Assembly: GCF_018860915.1 (NCBI RefSeq)
Contig: NZ_JAHKQD010000052.1
Span: 1-64,000, forward strand
DNA: 64,000 nt
From: Colwellia sp. C2M11
GTDB lineage: Bacteria > Pseudomonadota > Gammaproteobacteria > Enterobacterales > Alteromonadaceae
Direction of reading: 5' to 3'
This document shows, piece after piece, positions 1 to 8,204 of the stretch. Position numbers and translations under genes: made by a program. The first letter of the stretch is position 1. Every line of letters begins with the position of its first letter. A model generated the notes under the pieces. That model saw only the letters and a list, made by a program, of their open reading frames with translations. It had not been told where the DNA came from and made no database searches.

Positions 1-699
1 CAAGTAAAAGGTCAAGAAGCCGGTATTTATAACGGTAATAATGCGATGTCAATGATGCAAACAGCGGAAGGCGCGTTTGATGAGATGACTAACATTGCAT
101 ACCGTATGAAAGAGCTTGCAACACAAGGTGCTAGTGACGCGAATGGCACTACTGAATGGGCTGCACAAAGTGCTGAATATACAGCCTTGACTGCTGAGCT
201 TAATAGTATTATGAAAAACACTTCATTTGGTGGTACCTTATTACTAGAGGGTACGGGGAATAAATTTGCTGATGCTGCTGGTGTTAAATTTCAAGTAGGC
301 TCAAGCACTGCTGAAACGCTAACGGTTGATATCTCAGGATCCTTGGATGCCACTACAGGTGTGGCTAAAAATATTGATGATATTCAAGGTCTAACTACAG
401 GTGGTTTTGCATCTGTAGCTGAGGCGCAAGCTCATTTAGCGCTAATTGATACGTTGATTGCAGGTATTGGCAGTGCTCGTTCAGCGTTAGGTGCATCAAT
501 GAATCGTCTTGAGCATACCATGACGAACGTAACTAACATGAAAGAGAATACGCAAGCTGCGTCATCTACGTTAATGGATGCTGACTTTGCGGCAGAAACG
601 TCTAACATGACTAAGCAGCAATTGTTAATGAACTCAGGTATTTCGGTATTGAGTACAGCGAACAGCACAACACAAATGATTGGTTCATTACTTCGTTAA
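1..699 (+). CDS. lafA: Lateral flagellin LafA, 5' part missing
   Basis: This is the C-terminal 232 residues of a flagellin, the filament subunit exported through the flagellar type III apparatus. The reading frame is open from base 1, so the start lies upstream of the window. The visible part begins with the end of the conserved N-terminal helix (QVKGQEAGIYNGNNAM, then QTAEGAFDEM), has a short variable core of about 100 residues, and ends with the D0/D1 helix: the SRSALGASMNRL-like segment near codon 160 and the terminal hydrophobic repeat ending MIGSLLR. The small core is typical of short flagellins. The genes downstream are the lateral flagellar set, which is why I call it LafA rather than polar FlaA. 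A hairpin follows the stop codon. Confidence 0.9.
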   Translation, partial: QVKGQEAGIYNGNNAMSMMQTAEGAFDEMTNIAYRMKELATQGASDANGTTEWAAQSAEYTALTAELNSIMKNTSFGGTLLLEGTGNKFADAAGVKFQVGSSTAETLTVDISGSLDATTGVAKNIDDIQGLTTGGFASVAEAQAHLALIDTLIAGIGSARSALGASMNRLEHTMTNVTNMKENTQAASSTLMDADFAAETSNMTKQQLLMNSGISVLSTANSTTQMIGSLLR

Positions 700-728
700 T
701 AGTTTAATGTACTAATTGATGTTACAAA

Positions 729-797
729 TTAAAATAGCTATTGGTAATATAGCTATTTTAATAAATAAAAATTCATTTGAGTTTTTATTTATTAAAA
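729..797 (+). terminator. Two overlapping hairpins after the flagellin gene
   Basis: A perfect 13-bp stem (729-741 with 749-761, loop 742-748) is followed by T/A-rich sequence and looks like the flagellin terminator. A second perfect 16-bp AT-only stem (756-771 with 782-797, loop 772-781) starts inside the first one, so the two cannot form together. The second ends just before the fliD ribosome binding site. I saw no sigma-28 consensus here for fliD, so fliD may depend on read-through. Confidence 0.6.
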
Positions 798-816
798 TAA
801 ATACTTGGAGAATAAA

Positions 817-2124
817 ATGTCTTTATCAGCATTAAGTATTGACCCAGCTAATTTAGCTAGTCAATATACACAAATTGAACGTGCTTCAAAAGATCAGTTG
901 TTGAGCAATAAAAGTTATGAATTTTCTAGTAAAATAAGTGCATTTGATAGTTTAAAAAGCACATTAACCAGCTTTTATGATAGTTTGTCAGATAATCTTG
1001 ATAGCGATAGCAGCTTTTTAGCAAATTCAGCTACTGTGACTGATGAAGCTGCGCTTAATATTACAACGACAGGTAGTGCATCACCAGGTGAGTATGATGT
1101 TTTTGTTGAACAATTAGCACAAGCACACCAAGTGGCACTTAGTTTTGATACCACTTTACCCTTAAGTACTAATGGTGAATTAAATATTGATTTAGCAGGT
1201 GATTCGTTCAGTGTTGATTTATCAACACTTGCAGCAGGCGCTTCGTTAAGTGATTTAGCGAGTGCCATCAATTCGCATGTTGATAATAAAGGTGCTAAAG
1301 CAAGCGTTATACGTTCAGGCACTGAAACATTCTTAGTGATGACTAGTGAAGAGTCGGGTGCTGCAAATCAAATAACGATTAGCTTTACACCTGCTGCAAT
1401 TGCTCCTGATATCAATGGTGGTAATATAGCTAGCGCTATCACTGGGCAAACCGAGCTTACCGCAGCACAAGACTCTATCATTAAGTTAGGGGCAACGTCT
1501 GCTATTACAATTACCTCTTCAACCAATACACTTGATACTGTTATTGAAGGGGTAACGCTTAACCTAACGAAAGTACAAGCAGCCGGAGATAGTCCAGCGC
1601 ACGTTTCGGTTGGGCAAGATGTAGAAAATACCAAGAGTAATATTCAAGGTTTTGTCGATGCGTTTAACAATTTATCAAGCAGTATAACAACGAACGATGA
1701 TTTAAAAAGAGATAACTTAGCAAGTAGTCTAGCGCGTTCATTACGTAATGATTTTCAAGGTACGTTTGAAGGAAAAACACTTTATTCGGTAGGGATCGAA
1801 TTTGATCGTAGTGGTAATTTACAAATAAATAGTGATAGATTAGAAGATGCATTGATTTCTGATCCTGATTTGTTGACTAAGATGCTTACCGGCGATAACG
1901 GCATAATGTCGAAATTAGAAAAAAGAATAGAACCTTATACAAAAAGCTACGGCTTAATTACTGATAAAAAAGATACCTTGCAAGCTAGTTTAGATATTAT
2001 TACTAGACAACAAGAAAGCCATGAATTCTCAATGGAGCAAGTATATCAACGTTATTTATCACAATTTACACAAATGCAGCAGACTATTGCACAATTAGAA
2101 TCTACAATGGGTCAATTTGGTTAA
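817..2124 (+). CDS. fliD: Flagellar filament cap FliD (LafB)
   Basis: FliD (HAP2) forms the pentameric cap at the filament tip under which flagellin folds. The 435-residue protein starts MSLSALSIDPANLASQYT, the usual FliD N-terminus, has a long Ser/Thr/Ala-rich middle, and ends in a coiled-coil region (about 360-435) with the pattern of FliD_C. I chose ATG at 817, with GGAG at 807-810 six bases upstream, instead of the in-frame TTG at 805, which overlaps that ribosome binding site. fliS follows after 9 bases, as in the lafBC pair of Vibrio and Aeromonas lateral systems. Confidence 0.92.
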   Translation: MSLSALSIDPANLASQYTQIERASKDQLLSNKSYEFSSKISAFDSLKSTLTSFYDSLSDNLDSDSSFLANSATVTDEAALNITTTGSASPGEYDVFVEQLAQAHQVALSFDTTLPLSTNGELNIDLAGDSFSVDLSTLAAGASLSDLASAINSHVDNKGAKASVIRSGTETFLVMTSEESGAANQITISFTPAAIAPDINGGNIASAITGQTELTAAQDSIIKLGATSAITITSSTNTLDTVIEGVTLNLTKVQAAGDSPAHVSVGQDVENTKSNIQGFVDAFNNLSSSITTNDDLKRDNLASSLARSLRNDFQGTFEGKTLYSVGIEFDRSGNLQINSDRLEDALISDPDLLTKMLTGDNGIMSKLEKRIEPYTKSYGLITDKKDTLQASLDIITRQQESHEFSMEQVYQRYLSQFTQMQQTIAQLESTMGQFG

Positions 2125-2133
2125 GGATTAATA

Positions 2134-2526
2134 ATGTTAGACATAAATGACGGCTTTTCGGCTTATAAAAGCACCTCTATTGACGGTCGTGCTGCCGGTG
2201 CAGATATTCATAAGTTAGTGTTGATGCTGTTTGATGGTTTTTTAGATGAATTAGAGAGTGTCACTGGCCATATTAATCAAAAGCGCTATGATAAAAAAGC
2301 GCAAAGTATTGAAAAAATGATGCGTATTTTGGGGGGGTTAGAAGCCTCACTTGATTTAGAGTCAGGTAGTGAAGTAGCCGTTAATATGCGAAATTTATAT
2401 GAACACTGTGGACAATCACTTTTACAAGCAAGTTTAAAAAATGATTTAAGCTATATTGATTCTGTTCGTACTGTCATGACTAATCTACAAGAAGGTTGGA
2501 AAGGATTAGGTTCACAGGTAGCATAA
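2134..2526 (+). CDS. fliS: Flagellin export chaperone FliS (LafC)
   Basis: FliS binds the C-terminal helix of flagellin in the cytoplasm and stops early polymerisation. At 130 residues it has the family's usual length and helical pattern: a YK-S segment near residue 11, then GADIHKLVLMLFDGFLDEL, matching the conserved first helix. It sits 9 bases after fliD and ends before a strong terminator at 2551-2580, so flagellin-fliD-fliS look like one expression block. A run of seven G at 2331-2337 lies inside the gene, which is unusual in this AT-rich DNA. Confidence 0.93.
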   Translation: MLDINDGFSAYKSTSIDGRAAGADIHKLVLMLFDGFLDELESVTGHINQKRYDKKAQSIEKMMRILGGLEASLDLESGSEVAVNMRNLYEHCGQSLLQASLKNDLSYIDSVRTVMTNLQEGWKGLGSQVA

Positions 2527-2550
2527 TTACCTAAGAAATATGTTTTTATA

Positions 2551-2580
2551 AACCAGTTGCATCGCAACTGGTTTTTTATT
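2551..2580 (+). terminator. Rho-independent terminator after fliS
   Basis: A perfect 10-bp stem (2551-2560, AACCAGTTGC, with 2564-2573) closes a 3-base loop and runs into TTTTTT. It separates fliS from the fliT operon. Confidence 0.9.
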
Positions 2581-2806
2581 TTTAAGAGTACTGAATTGTT
2601 CTGATCAAATAGATGAATATATACATTAATAAAATAAAGAATGATAGTTTTTCTATTTTATATAAAAAGTCAGTAAAGCAAGTAGAGTCTCAATAGCTCA
2701 TCTTGTATAAGTGAATTTGACGATGAAGTCAGGAAAGTGGTTGCTAGAGAGATGTTTATTAAGTTGAATTCAGTTAAATAATAAATGGGTAAATTCTCTT
2801 CCATTT

Positions 2807-2836
2807 ACTTCCGTTATGCGGAAGTTCCGCTTCCGC
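2807..2836 (+). promoter_or_regulatory. Inverted-repeat site, possible LafK upstream activating sequence
   Basis: Three alternating copies of CTTCCG/CGGAAG lie in 30 bases. ACTTCCG (2807-2813) pairs with CGGAAGT (2819-2825), while GCGGAAG (2818-2824) can instead pair with CTTCCGC (2830-2836). The centre is about 90 bases upstream of the expected start point of the sigma-54-type promoter at 2887-2903, the usual distance for an enhancer-binding protein site. LafK binding is an inference. Confidence 0.45.
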
Positions 2837-2886
2837 AGAGTTTGAATCAAAGTAAGATTATTTCTTGTTTTTCAGTTACTTGACAG

Positions 2887-2903
2887 TTGGTGTGTTTTTT
2901 GCA
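2887..2903 (+). promoter_or_regulatory. Sigma-54 (-24/-12) promoter for the fliT operon
   Basis: The sequence TTGGTGTGTTTTTTGCA has GG (2889-2890) and GC (2901-2902) separated by exactly 10 bases, as required for RpoN promoters, with the TTGG and TTGCA blocks around them. It lies about 73 bases before fliT. The locus encodes its own sigma-54 activator (lafK), which supports the call. An overlapping TTGACA at 2880-2885 lacks a good -10 box. Confidence 0.65.
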
Positions 2904-2975
2904 ATATTAATGAATTAAATAAATTTGGTATCAACAGAAGTGTTGTCATTGTGGTTTTGAGCGGAACAATTATTT

Positions 2976-3287
2976 ATGAATCAGTTGCAGGCTGAACAAA
3001 AAATACAATCACTTTTATTGTATATGGCAGAATCCATTGAAAAAGGTAATTGGCATAAGATTCGTGAGGCTGATCGTCAATTGATGTCCTTAATTAATGG
3101 AATCAAAGAAGCTTCTTGGTTTACATCTTTTGAACCCAAATTAGTCTCATTAAAACGAGATTATGAAAAAAAAATACAACTGATTAATGCTCAAAAAGAA
3201 GATATGAGTAAAAAAATGCAACGTCACCAAACAGATAGTGATGGAATACTAGCTTATAAACAATTGACAGAGAGCATTGGGCAATGA
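2976..3287 (+). CDS. fliT: FliT-like flagellar chaperone (LafD)
   Basis: A 103-residue, highly charged, helical protein (for example IEKGNWHKIREADRQLMSLI near residues 18-37). FliT proteins are poorly conserved; the assignment rests on size, helical pattern and position between fliS and fliK, as in the lafCDE order of other lateral systems. FliT usually binds FliD as an export chaperone. It is the first gene after the sigma-54-type promoter and overlaps fliK by 4 bases (ATGA). Confidence 0.65.
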   Translation: MNQLQAEQKIQSLLLYMAESIEKGNWHKIREADRQLMSLINGIKEASWFTSFEPKLVSLKRDYEKKIQLINAQKEDMSKKMQRHQTDSDGILAYKQLTESIGQ

Positions 3288-4705
3288 CGGTTCAACTACG
3301 CACACAAACTATAGCGCAACAAGACGTTTTAGGTGATAGCCAAATCAAGGCAAATTCTTCGCAAAGTTCAAATTCATCAGCGAACACAAATACTGCTGAC
3401 CTAAATGCAGCTACAGCTACAGCTACGTTAGCGACAACATCGAAGTCGTTGGACTCCAAGCCATCGGAGCACTCTACTGATCCTAGTCAAACATATGATG
3501 ATGCGGAAGAAGCATTGGTATTTGTATTGCCTGATATTTTGGTAGATGATCAGAGTCTAGAAGCGAGTGATGTCTTGCTTGATAATGAACAACTAGATAG
3601 TACAAATAAAGATACGCCGAATGAATTACAAGCATTTATTCAAAACCCTAGAGCGCAGAGCTTTAAAACACAACCGATAACGTTGTCAGAAGATCTTATT
3701 GTACAGGCATCGGTGTCAAATAATCTAACCTCTTCTTTGTCAAACATAACGTCAATATCTCCGGTTGAAAATGGAGCCAAAGCTAGTGATGCTAAGTTAG
3801 TGGATCCAATAGTTACTCAAATAAATACAATGAGTAAGTTAGATGGCAATGACGTACTGCCACTGTCAACGACTATTCAACCAGCTTCAACCGTTATTAA
3901 TGACGCAGCAAACGCTACCACAAACCCCGATATTATAAAGCCATTGATACAAGCAGATAAGTTGCTCTCAAGTAGCCAACAGAGTGAGTTATTAGTGAAA
4001 CCTTCGGGAGTTAATAATACAGTACAAGACCAATATTTAGCTACGCGACTTTTATCTGAGAATTCATCAAGTAACAGTGGTGTAAGTAATATAAATCATA
4101 AGTCTACAACGGCTGATGCTATTAATACATTGGCTTCGTCGGTAGTATTAAATGATGAAAAAGATTTTCAAAAAGGATTAATCCAGCAAGTTTTAAGTAG
4201 TGTTGAAAATCGTGAACATACCCTTTCAAAACCTGCTTTTGGATCCACAGCAGAGACTCAAACTGTGAGTCAACAATGGCGTAAAGAGCAATTAACGAGT
4301 AACACAAATGAGTGGGGGCAACGTTTACTACATGTTCTTAGTGATAAAGTGAGCTTACAAATAGGCCAACAAATACAAAGAGCACAAATACGCTTAGATC
4401 CGCCGCAGTTAGGTAGTATTGAAATTGCCATTAGTGTGGAAGGAGATAAAACGACAGTTCACTTAGTTGCAGGTAATGCACAAATACGTGAAGCTATGCA
4501 ACAAACACTGGATCAGTTACGACATTCACTATCACAAGCTGGTGATGTTACCGTTGAAGTTGATGTAGGGGAAAAACAGCAACAATCCGATAATTCAGGG
4601 GATACATCTGAAATGGATATAGCTGAAAATACAGCTATTGAAGAAGAAGCTACTTTAAAAACAACAGAAAATAGTGCCAGAGATTGGTTGAATCGATTAG
4701 TTTAA
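3284..4705 (+). CDS. fliK: Flagellar hook-length control protein FliK (LafE)
   Basis: FliK is exported during hook building and measures hook length, then switches the export gate (FlhB) to late substrates. The 473-residue protein has a long low-complexity Ser/Asn/Thr-rich N-terminal part, including a short Ala-Thr repeat near residues 43-49. The conserved C-terminal Flg_hook domain lies at about 337-430 and carries the signature RLDPPQLGSIEIAISVEG. Start ATG overlaps the fliT stop. The partner FlhB is encoded ten genes downstream in the same run. Confidence 0.9.
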   Translation: MTVQLRTQTIAQQDVLGDSQIKANSSQSSNSSANTNTADLNAATATATLATTSKSLDSKPSEHSTDPSQTYDDAEEALVFVLPDILVDDQSLEASDVLLDNEQLDSTNKDTPNELQAFIQNPRAQSFKTQPITLSEDLIVQASVSNNLTSSLSNITSISPVENGAKASDAKLVDPIVTQINTMSKLDGNDVLPLSTTIQPASTVINDAANATTNPDIIKPLIQADKLLSSSQQSELLVKPSGVNNTVQDQYLATRLLSENSSSNSGVSNINHKSTTADAINTLASSVVLNDEKDFQKGLIQQVLSSVENREHTLSKPAFGSTAETQTVSQQWRKEQLTSNTNEWGQRLLHVLSDKVSLQIGQQIQRAQIRLDPPQLGSIEIAISVEGDKTTVHLVAGNAQIREAMQQTLDQLRHSLSQAGDVTVEVDVGEKQQQSDNSGDTSEMDIAENTAIEEEATLKTTENSARDWLNRLV

Positions 4706-4726
4706 GAATAGTTGGAGTATGGATAA

Positions 4727-5164
4727 GTGAATAAAGTCGTTATAGGAATTATTGTAGTGGTGTTACTTGCAGGTGCTTTTTTTGCAGGTAAATTGTTAGA
4801 TAGTCAAGACTCAGAAGAGCAAAGCAAAGGAGAAGTGGTAAGCGCAACCGAGCAGTACTTTGCTATGGAACGTTTTATTATAAGTATTAACGATGAAAAT
4901 TTGACTCGCTATTTAGTATTAGATTTAAGTCTAGCGATTCCTGCTGATGGACAAAGCTCAATTACTGCAGAAACTTATGCGCCACTTTTGCGTAATGAAT
5001 TAGTAAAAAGGTTTGTGAACTTAGATCGAGACCATGTGAAAAGTGAGTTTACCGATATAGAACAAATGCAAAAAACACTGTTGGAGAAATTTAACTCGGT
5101 ATTAAAGACGAAATCGGACCTCGAGTTAAGTAATGTTATTATAACTAATGTTTTTATCCAGTAA
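4727..5164 (+). CDS. fliL: Flagellar basal-body protein FliL (LafF)
   Basis: FliL is an inner-membrane protein that surrounds or supports the stator units. The 145-residue product has one N-terminal membrane helix (about residues 3-20), a short acidic stretch, then a periplasmic domain with the family pattern (YFAMERFIISIND, RYLVLDLSL). The start is GTG at 4727, with GGAG at 4714-4717; an ATG at 4719 is in another frame and closes at once. Confidence 0.88.
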   Translation: MNKVVIGIIVVVLLAGAFFAGKLLDSQDSEEQSKGEVVSATEQYFAMERFIISINDENLTRYLVLDLSLAIPADGQSSITAETYAPLLRNELVKRFVNLDRDHVKSEFTDIEQMQKTLLEKFNSVLKTKSDLELSNVIITNVFIQ

Positions 5165-5172
5165 GGAAAAGC

Positions 5173-5895
5173 ATGTTAGTTCAAACGGAATGGTCTGAAC
5201 AAGTCAGTGAAAATAGCACCTTGACTGCAGAAAAAGAAAGTGAATTATTAGCAAAGTATGCTTATTTAGTTAAGCGTGCAGGTGCTCATATGCGCACTCA
5301 ACTTGGTGTCATTGTTGATGTCGATGATATTCAACAGATTGGTTTGGTTGCCTTACTTTCATCTATACGTCGTTATGGGCGTGATGTAGATGAAAAATTT
5401 GCGGCTTATGCGTTCAAATGTATTCGTGGTGCGATGCTGGATGAGTTTAGGCGTGTTGATTGGCGACCTAGACAGTTAAGACAAAAATCCCATAAATTAA
5501 GAGATTGTACAAGAGCCTTAGTGAAGAGGCTTGGCAGAGAGCCAAATGATAGTGAGCTGTGCGCGGCATTAAAGGTAAGCCCTGATGAATTGCTAGAACT
5601 TCATTATATTACCCAAGCAGAAGCGATGGATAGCTTAGAAAGTTTACTTGATGATGGTGGACAATATTGCTCGCCTACAGATGATACACTGTCAAAAGCT
5701 GAATCAGCAATGGAATTACAAGCCGCTATGGCAACACTGCCGGCGCGAAATAAACTGTTACTACAGCTTTATTACACCTATGAAATGAATATGAAAGAAA
5801 TAGCTTTGACCCTTGAACTTACTGAAGCGAGAGTGTGTCAACTTCATAAAGAGGCATTAGTTGCCTTAACCCGAAAACTCAAACATAGCGAATAA
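5173..5895 (+). CDS. fliA: Lateral flagellar sigma factor FliA (LafS, sigma-28)
   Basis: A sigma-28 family factor that would direct RNA polymerase to late flagellar genes, here probably the flagellin gene. The 240 residues show region 2 (LVKRAGAHMRTQ..., VDVDDIQQIGLVALLSSIRRYG, FAAYAFKCIRGAMLDEFR), region 3 (RPRQLRQKSHKLRDCTRALVK) and region 4 with a helix-turn-helix near the end (MKEIALTLELTEARVCQLHKEAL). AAGGA at 5163-5167 sits before ATG 5173. Its placement just before motA-motB matches lafS-lafT-lafU in Vibrio parahaemolyticus. The anti-sigma factor FlgM is not in the window. Confidence 0.92.
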   Translation: MLVQTEWSEQVSENSTLTAEKESELLAKYAYLVKRAGAHMRTQLGVIVDVDDIQQIGLVALLSSIRRYGRDVDEKFAAYAFKCIRGAMLDEFRRVDWRPRQLRQKSHKLRDCTRALVKRLGREPNDSELCAALKVSPDELLELHYITQAEAMDSLESLLDDGGQYCSPTDDTLSKAESAMELQAAMATLPARNKLLLQLYYTYEMNMKEIALTLELTEARVCQLHKEALVALTRKLKHSE

Positions 5896-5909
5896 CCGAG
5901 GAAGCAAAT

Positions 5910-6773
5910 ATGCAACGATTGATAGGTTTACTGGTGGTGCTTGGTACCGTATTAGGTGGTTTTGCATTCGCCGGTGGGAATCTAGCCACAATGTGGCAGC
6001 CTGCGGAATTTTTAATTATATTTGGCGCTGGTATAGGAGCGTTAATTGTGGGTAACTCAAAGTTTGTATTGCTCGAAATGTTATCACAGCTAAAGTATCA
6101 ATTATTTAGTAATAAAAACAGTCATACAACAGATCTTTATCACGACATACTCATGGTAATGTACTCATTGCTTGACTTAGTTCAAAGTAAAGGCATCAAG
6201 GCATTGGATGACCATGTAGAGAATAGTGAAACAAGCTCGATATTTCTCGCTTATCCTAAAGTGGCCGAGTTTCCACAATTAGTAACCTTTATCTGTGATA
6301 ACTTTAGACTTTACAGTATGGGTAAAATTAATTCTCATGATTTTGATGCAATATTAGAGCAAGAAATTTATACCATTGAAGAGCAAAAACTAAAACCATC
6401 ACATGCACTAGGTGATATTGCTGAAGCTATGCCTGGTTTTGGTATTTTGGCAGCGGTTGGCGGGATTATTATTACTATGCAACATCTTGATGGCCCAATG
6501 AGTGAGATCGGTTACCATGTTGCTGCGGCATTGGTTGGTACTTTTATTGGTATTTTTGCCTGTTATTGTTTAATGGCGCCTCTATCTACAGCGATGGCCT
6601 CGTATGTAAAAAAACAAATGGCATTGTTAGAATGTGTTAGAGCTATGTTGGTTGCGCACGCTAAAGGACATGTTGCTATTGTTGCTATTGATTCTGGACG
6701 TAAGCTTATCAATGAAGAAATTAAGCCTAGCTTTACAACCATGGAACAATGGATTAATAACCGAGCAGCATAA
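5910..6773 (+). CDS. motA: Flagellar motor stator MotA (LafT)
   Basis: MotA forms the stator channel with MotB and pushes on FliG. The 287-residue protein has four membrane helices (about 4-22, 32-50, 170-190, 200-222) with a large cytoplasmic loop between helices 2 and 3. The conserved EAMPGFGILAAVGG segment carries the proline needed for torque generation. Length and loop layout match the proton-type MotA/LafT family rather than the sodium-type PomA. The stop codon overlaps the motB start (TAATG). Confidence 0.93.
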   Translation: MQRLIGLLVVLGTVLGGFAFAGGNLATMWQPAEFLIIFGAGIGALIVGNSKFVLLEMLSQLKYQLFSNKNSHTTDLYHDILMVMYSLLDLVQSKGIKALDDHVENSETSSIFLAYPKVAEFPQLVTFICDNFRLYSMGKINSHDFDAILEQEIYTIEEQKLKPSHALGDIAEAMPGFGILAAVGGIIITMQHLDGPMSEIGYHVAAALVGTFIGIFACYCLMAPLSTAMASYVKKQMALLECVRAMLVAHAKGHVAIVAIDSGRKLINEEIKPSFTTMEQWINNRAA

Positions 6774-7765
6774 TGTCAAATTCTGAACTGATTGTAATAA
6801 AGCGTGGCCGTCGTAATAAAGGTCATGGTAAACATGGCGGAGCCTGGAAAGTTGCGTTTGCTGATTTTACGTTAGCAATGATGGCTTTTTTTATGGTGCT
6901 TTGGATTTTAGCTATTACTAATGATGCAGAGCGTAAAAAAATTGCGCATTATATGCGTACTCATTCAGTGTTTGATGGCAGTCCATCTTTTTTTAAGCAG
7001 GGCAATAGTCCTTTTCCTATCGATTTAGGGGGGTCGCCATCAATTATTGATAATCAAGCCTCAAATCGTCTACCACCAGATAATCCTCTGCCAGGTATAA
7101 GTGAATACCTTCAAGTTCCTGAAGGAGATAAAGAACCACTTGCAGGTAATGGAGATAAATTGAATTCGGCTATTGATAGCGAATTTGCTGCTTCATCAGA
7201 ATTAAGTTTGTTATTAAAAAGTTTTGAAGAGCTTTCGAAGGAAGAGCTATTAAATAATAATATATTAGTTGAAGAGGTACCTTCAGGCTTGAGAATAATT
7301 ATTAAGGATGATGACAATCATACGATGTTTGCTCCTTCACAAAAAACAATGTCACCTTTTTTTGAGGATTTGTTCTTGTATCTAGGCGGCATGTTCAAAG
7401 ATATTAACAATAAAATTATAATATCAGGGCATAGTGATGCAAGCCCATTTAAAGGACAAACCTATACCAATTGGGAGCTTTCAGCTGAACGAGCACAACA
7501 AGCTAGAAAAATTATGGCTGCGGGTGGTATGCCAGCTTCGAGAGTAATGCAAGTTAATTCATTTTCTTCAAATCGCCTATTGAACAAGAAAGATAAAACA
7601 GCAAGTGAGAATAGAAGGGTTGAGTTACTCGTGCTTACATCTGATGCAGAAAAGAAAATTAACGATCTTTTTGCCGACGATAATGTGCAAAATCCTATTA
7701 AACAGTCAGCGAGCGCGGCGACAGCAAATAAGCCAGTGATGCGCTTGGAAAGCAATGATGAATGA
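6773..7765 (+). CDS. motB: Flagellar motor stator MotB (LafU)
   Basis: MotB anchors the stator to peptidoglycan and carries the ion-binding aspartate. In this 330-residue protein the single N-terminal helix contains AFADFTLAMMAFFMVLWIL; D31 is the expected ion-binding residue and the context is proton-type. A plug/linker region follows, then an OmpA-like peptidoglycan-binding domain (about 195-300) with ISGHSDASPF and ENRRVELLVL. The last 30 residues are low complexity. It overlaps the start of the PilZ gene by 11 bases. Confidence 0.93.
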   Translation: MSNSELIVIKRGRRNKGHGKHGGAWKVAFADFTLAMMAFFMVLWILAITNDAERKKIAHYMRTHSVFDGSPSFFKQGNSPFPIDLGGSPSIIDNQASNRLPPDNPLPGISEYLQVPEGDKEPLAGNGDKLNSAIDSEFAASSELSLLLKSFEELSKEELLNNNILVEEVPSGLRIIIKDDDNHTMFAPSQKTMSPFFEDLFLYLGGMFKDINNKIIISGHSDASPFKGQTYTNWELSAERAQQARKIMAAGGMPASRVMQVNSFSSNRLLNKKDKTASENRRVELLVLTSDAEKKINDLFADDNVQNPIKQSASAATANKPVMRLESNDE

Positions 7766-8165
7766 CAATAAGATAACAGAACAAGAGTGGGAAAAAGAAA
7801 ACCAACGCCTATATAAACGTTGGTATTTAAATCATAAAGATGAGCATTTGTCGTTGGCAATACAACGAAGTGGTATTGCGGTTAAATTAAAGCATCCTTG
7901 GCTATTTGGTTATCAAATTTGTCAAGGGGTTATTAAAAATGTCAGTGTTGGTGGTGCAGGGTTATTGGTTCCGGCCGAAAAAAAATTACCAAAAAGAGTA
8001 GTTGTTGCTTTTAACCAAATAGAGAGTTTTACTGGTTTGGTTAAGTACAGCAAAAGCATTAATGAGCAGTTGAAATTTGTTGGACTTGAATGGGCAACAA
8101 AGAACGAGCAAGAACGAATGGATTTAGTCGCAAACTTGCAGGCTTTATCTAAGCAAGAAAAATAA
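7755..8165 (+). CDS. PilZ-domain protein, likely c-di-GMP-responsive
   Basis: A small (136 residue) single-domain PilZ protein. The core has the NVSVGGAGL motif, equivalent to the D/NxSxxG c-di-GMP contact, preceded by a charged N-terminal stretch. The usual RxxxR motif is not clear; the nearest basic residues are near position 36. It begins inside the end of motB (ATG 7755, alternative ATG 7758) and lies before fliM-fliN. Known PilZ proteins such as YcgR slow the flagellar motor by touching MotA or FliG/FliM, so a brake role is a reasonable inference. Confidence 0.8.
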   Translation: MMNDNKITEQEWEKENQRLYKRWYLNHKDEHLSLAIQRSGIAVKLKHPWLFGYQICQGVIKNVSVGGAGLLVPAEKKLPKRVVVAFNQIESFTGLVKYSKSINEQLKFVGLEWATKNEQERMDLVANLQALSKQEK

Positions 8166-8204
8166 CATGAATGTATTTACATTTTTAATTGGAAAGCGAT
8201 AGCA

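Larger units (their letters stand above)
2527..2975 (+). other. Intergenic region between fliS and fliT
   Basis: A 449-base gap. Apart from the fliS terminator, the inverted-repeat pair at 2807-2836 and the -24/-12 promoter at 2887-2903, I see no gene. The rest is AT-rich with no open frame of convincing length. Confidence 0.7.

Noticed and set aside
700-816. A sigma-28 promoter before fliD
   Set aside because: No TAAA-N15-GCCGATAA-like pair is found; the space is filled by hairpins.
2880-2910. A sigma-70 promoter at TTGACA 2880-2885 before fliT
   Set aside because: The -10 at the right distance (AATATT) is poor, while the overlapping -24/-12 match is much better and fits the biology.
8167-8202. 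An 11-codon frame (MNVFTFLIGKR) just before fliM
   Set aside because: Too short to judge, and the fliM ribosome binding site lies inside it; it could affect coupling but nothing supports it.
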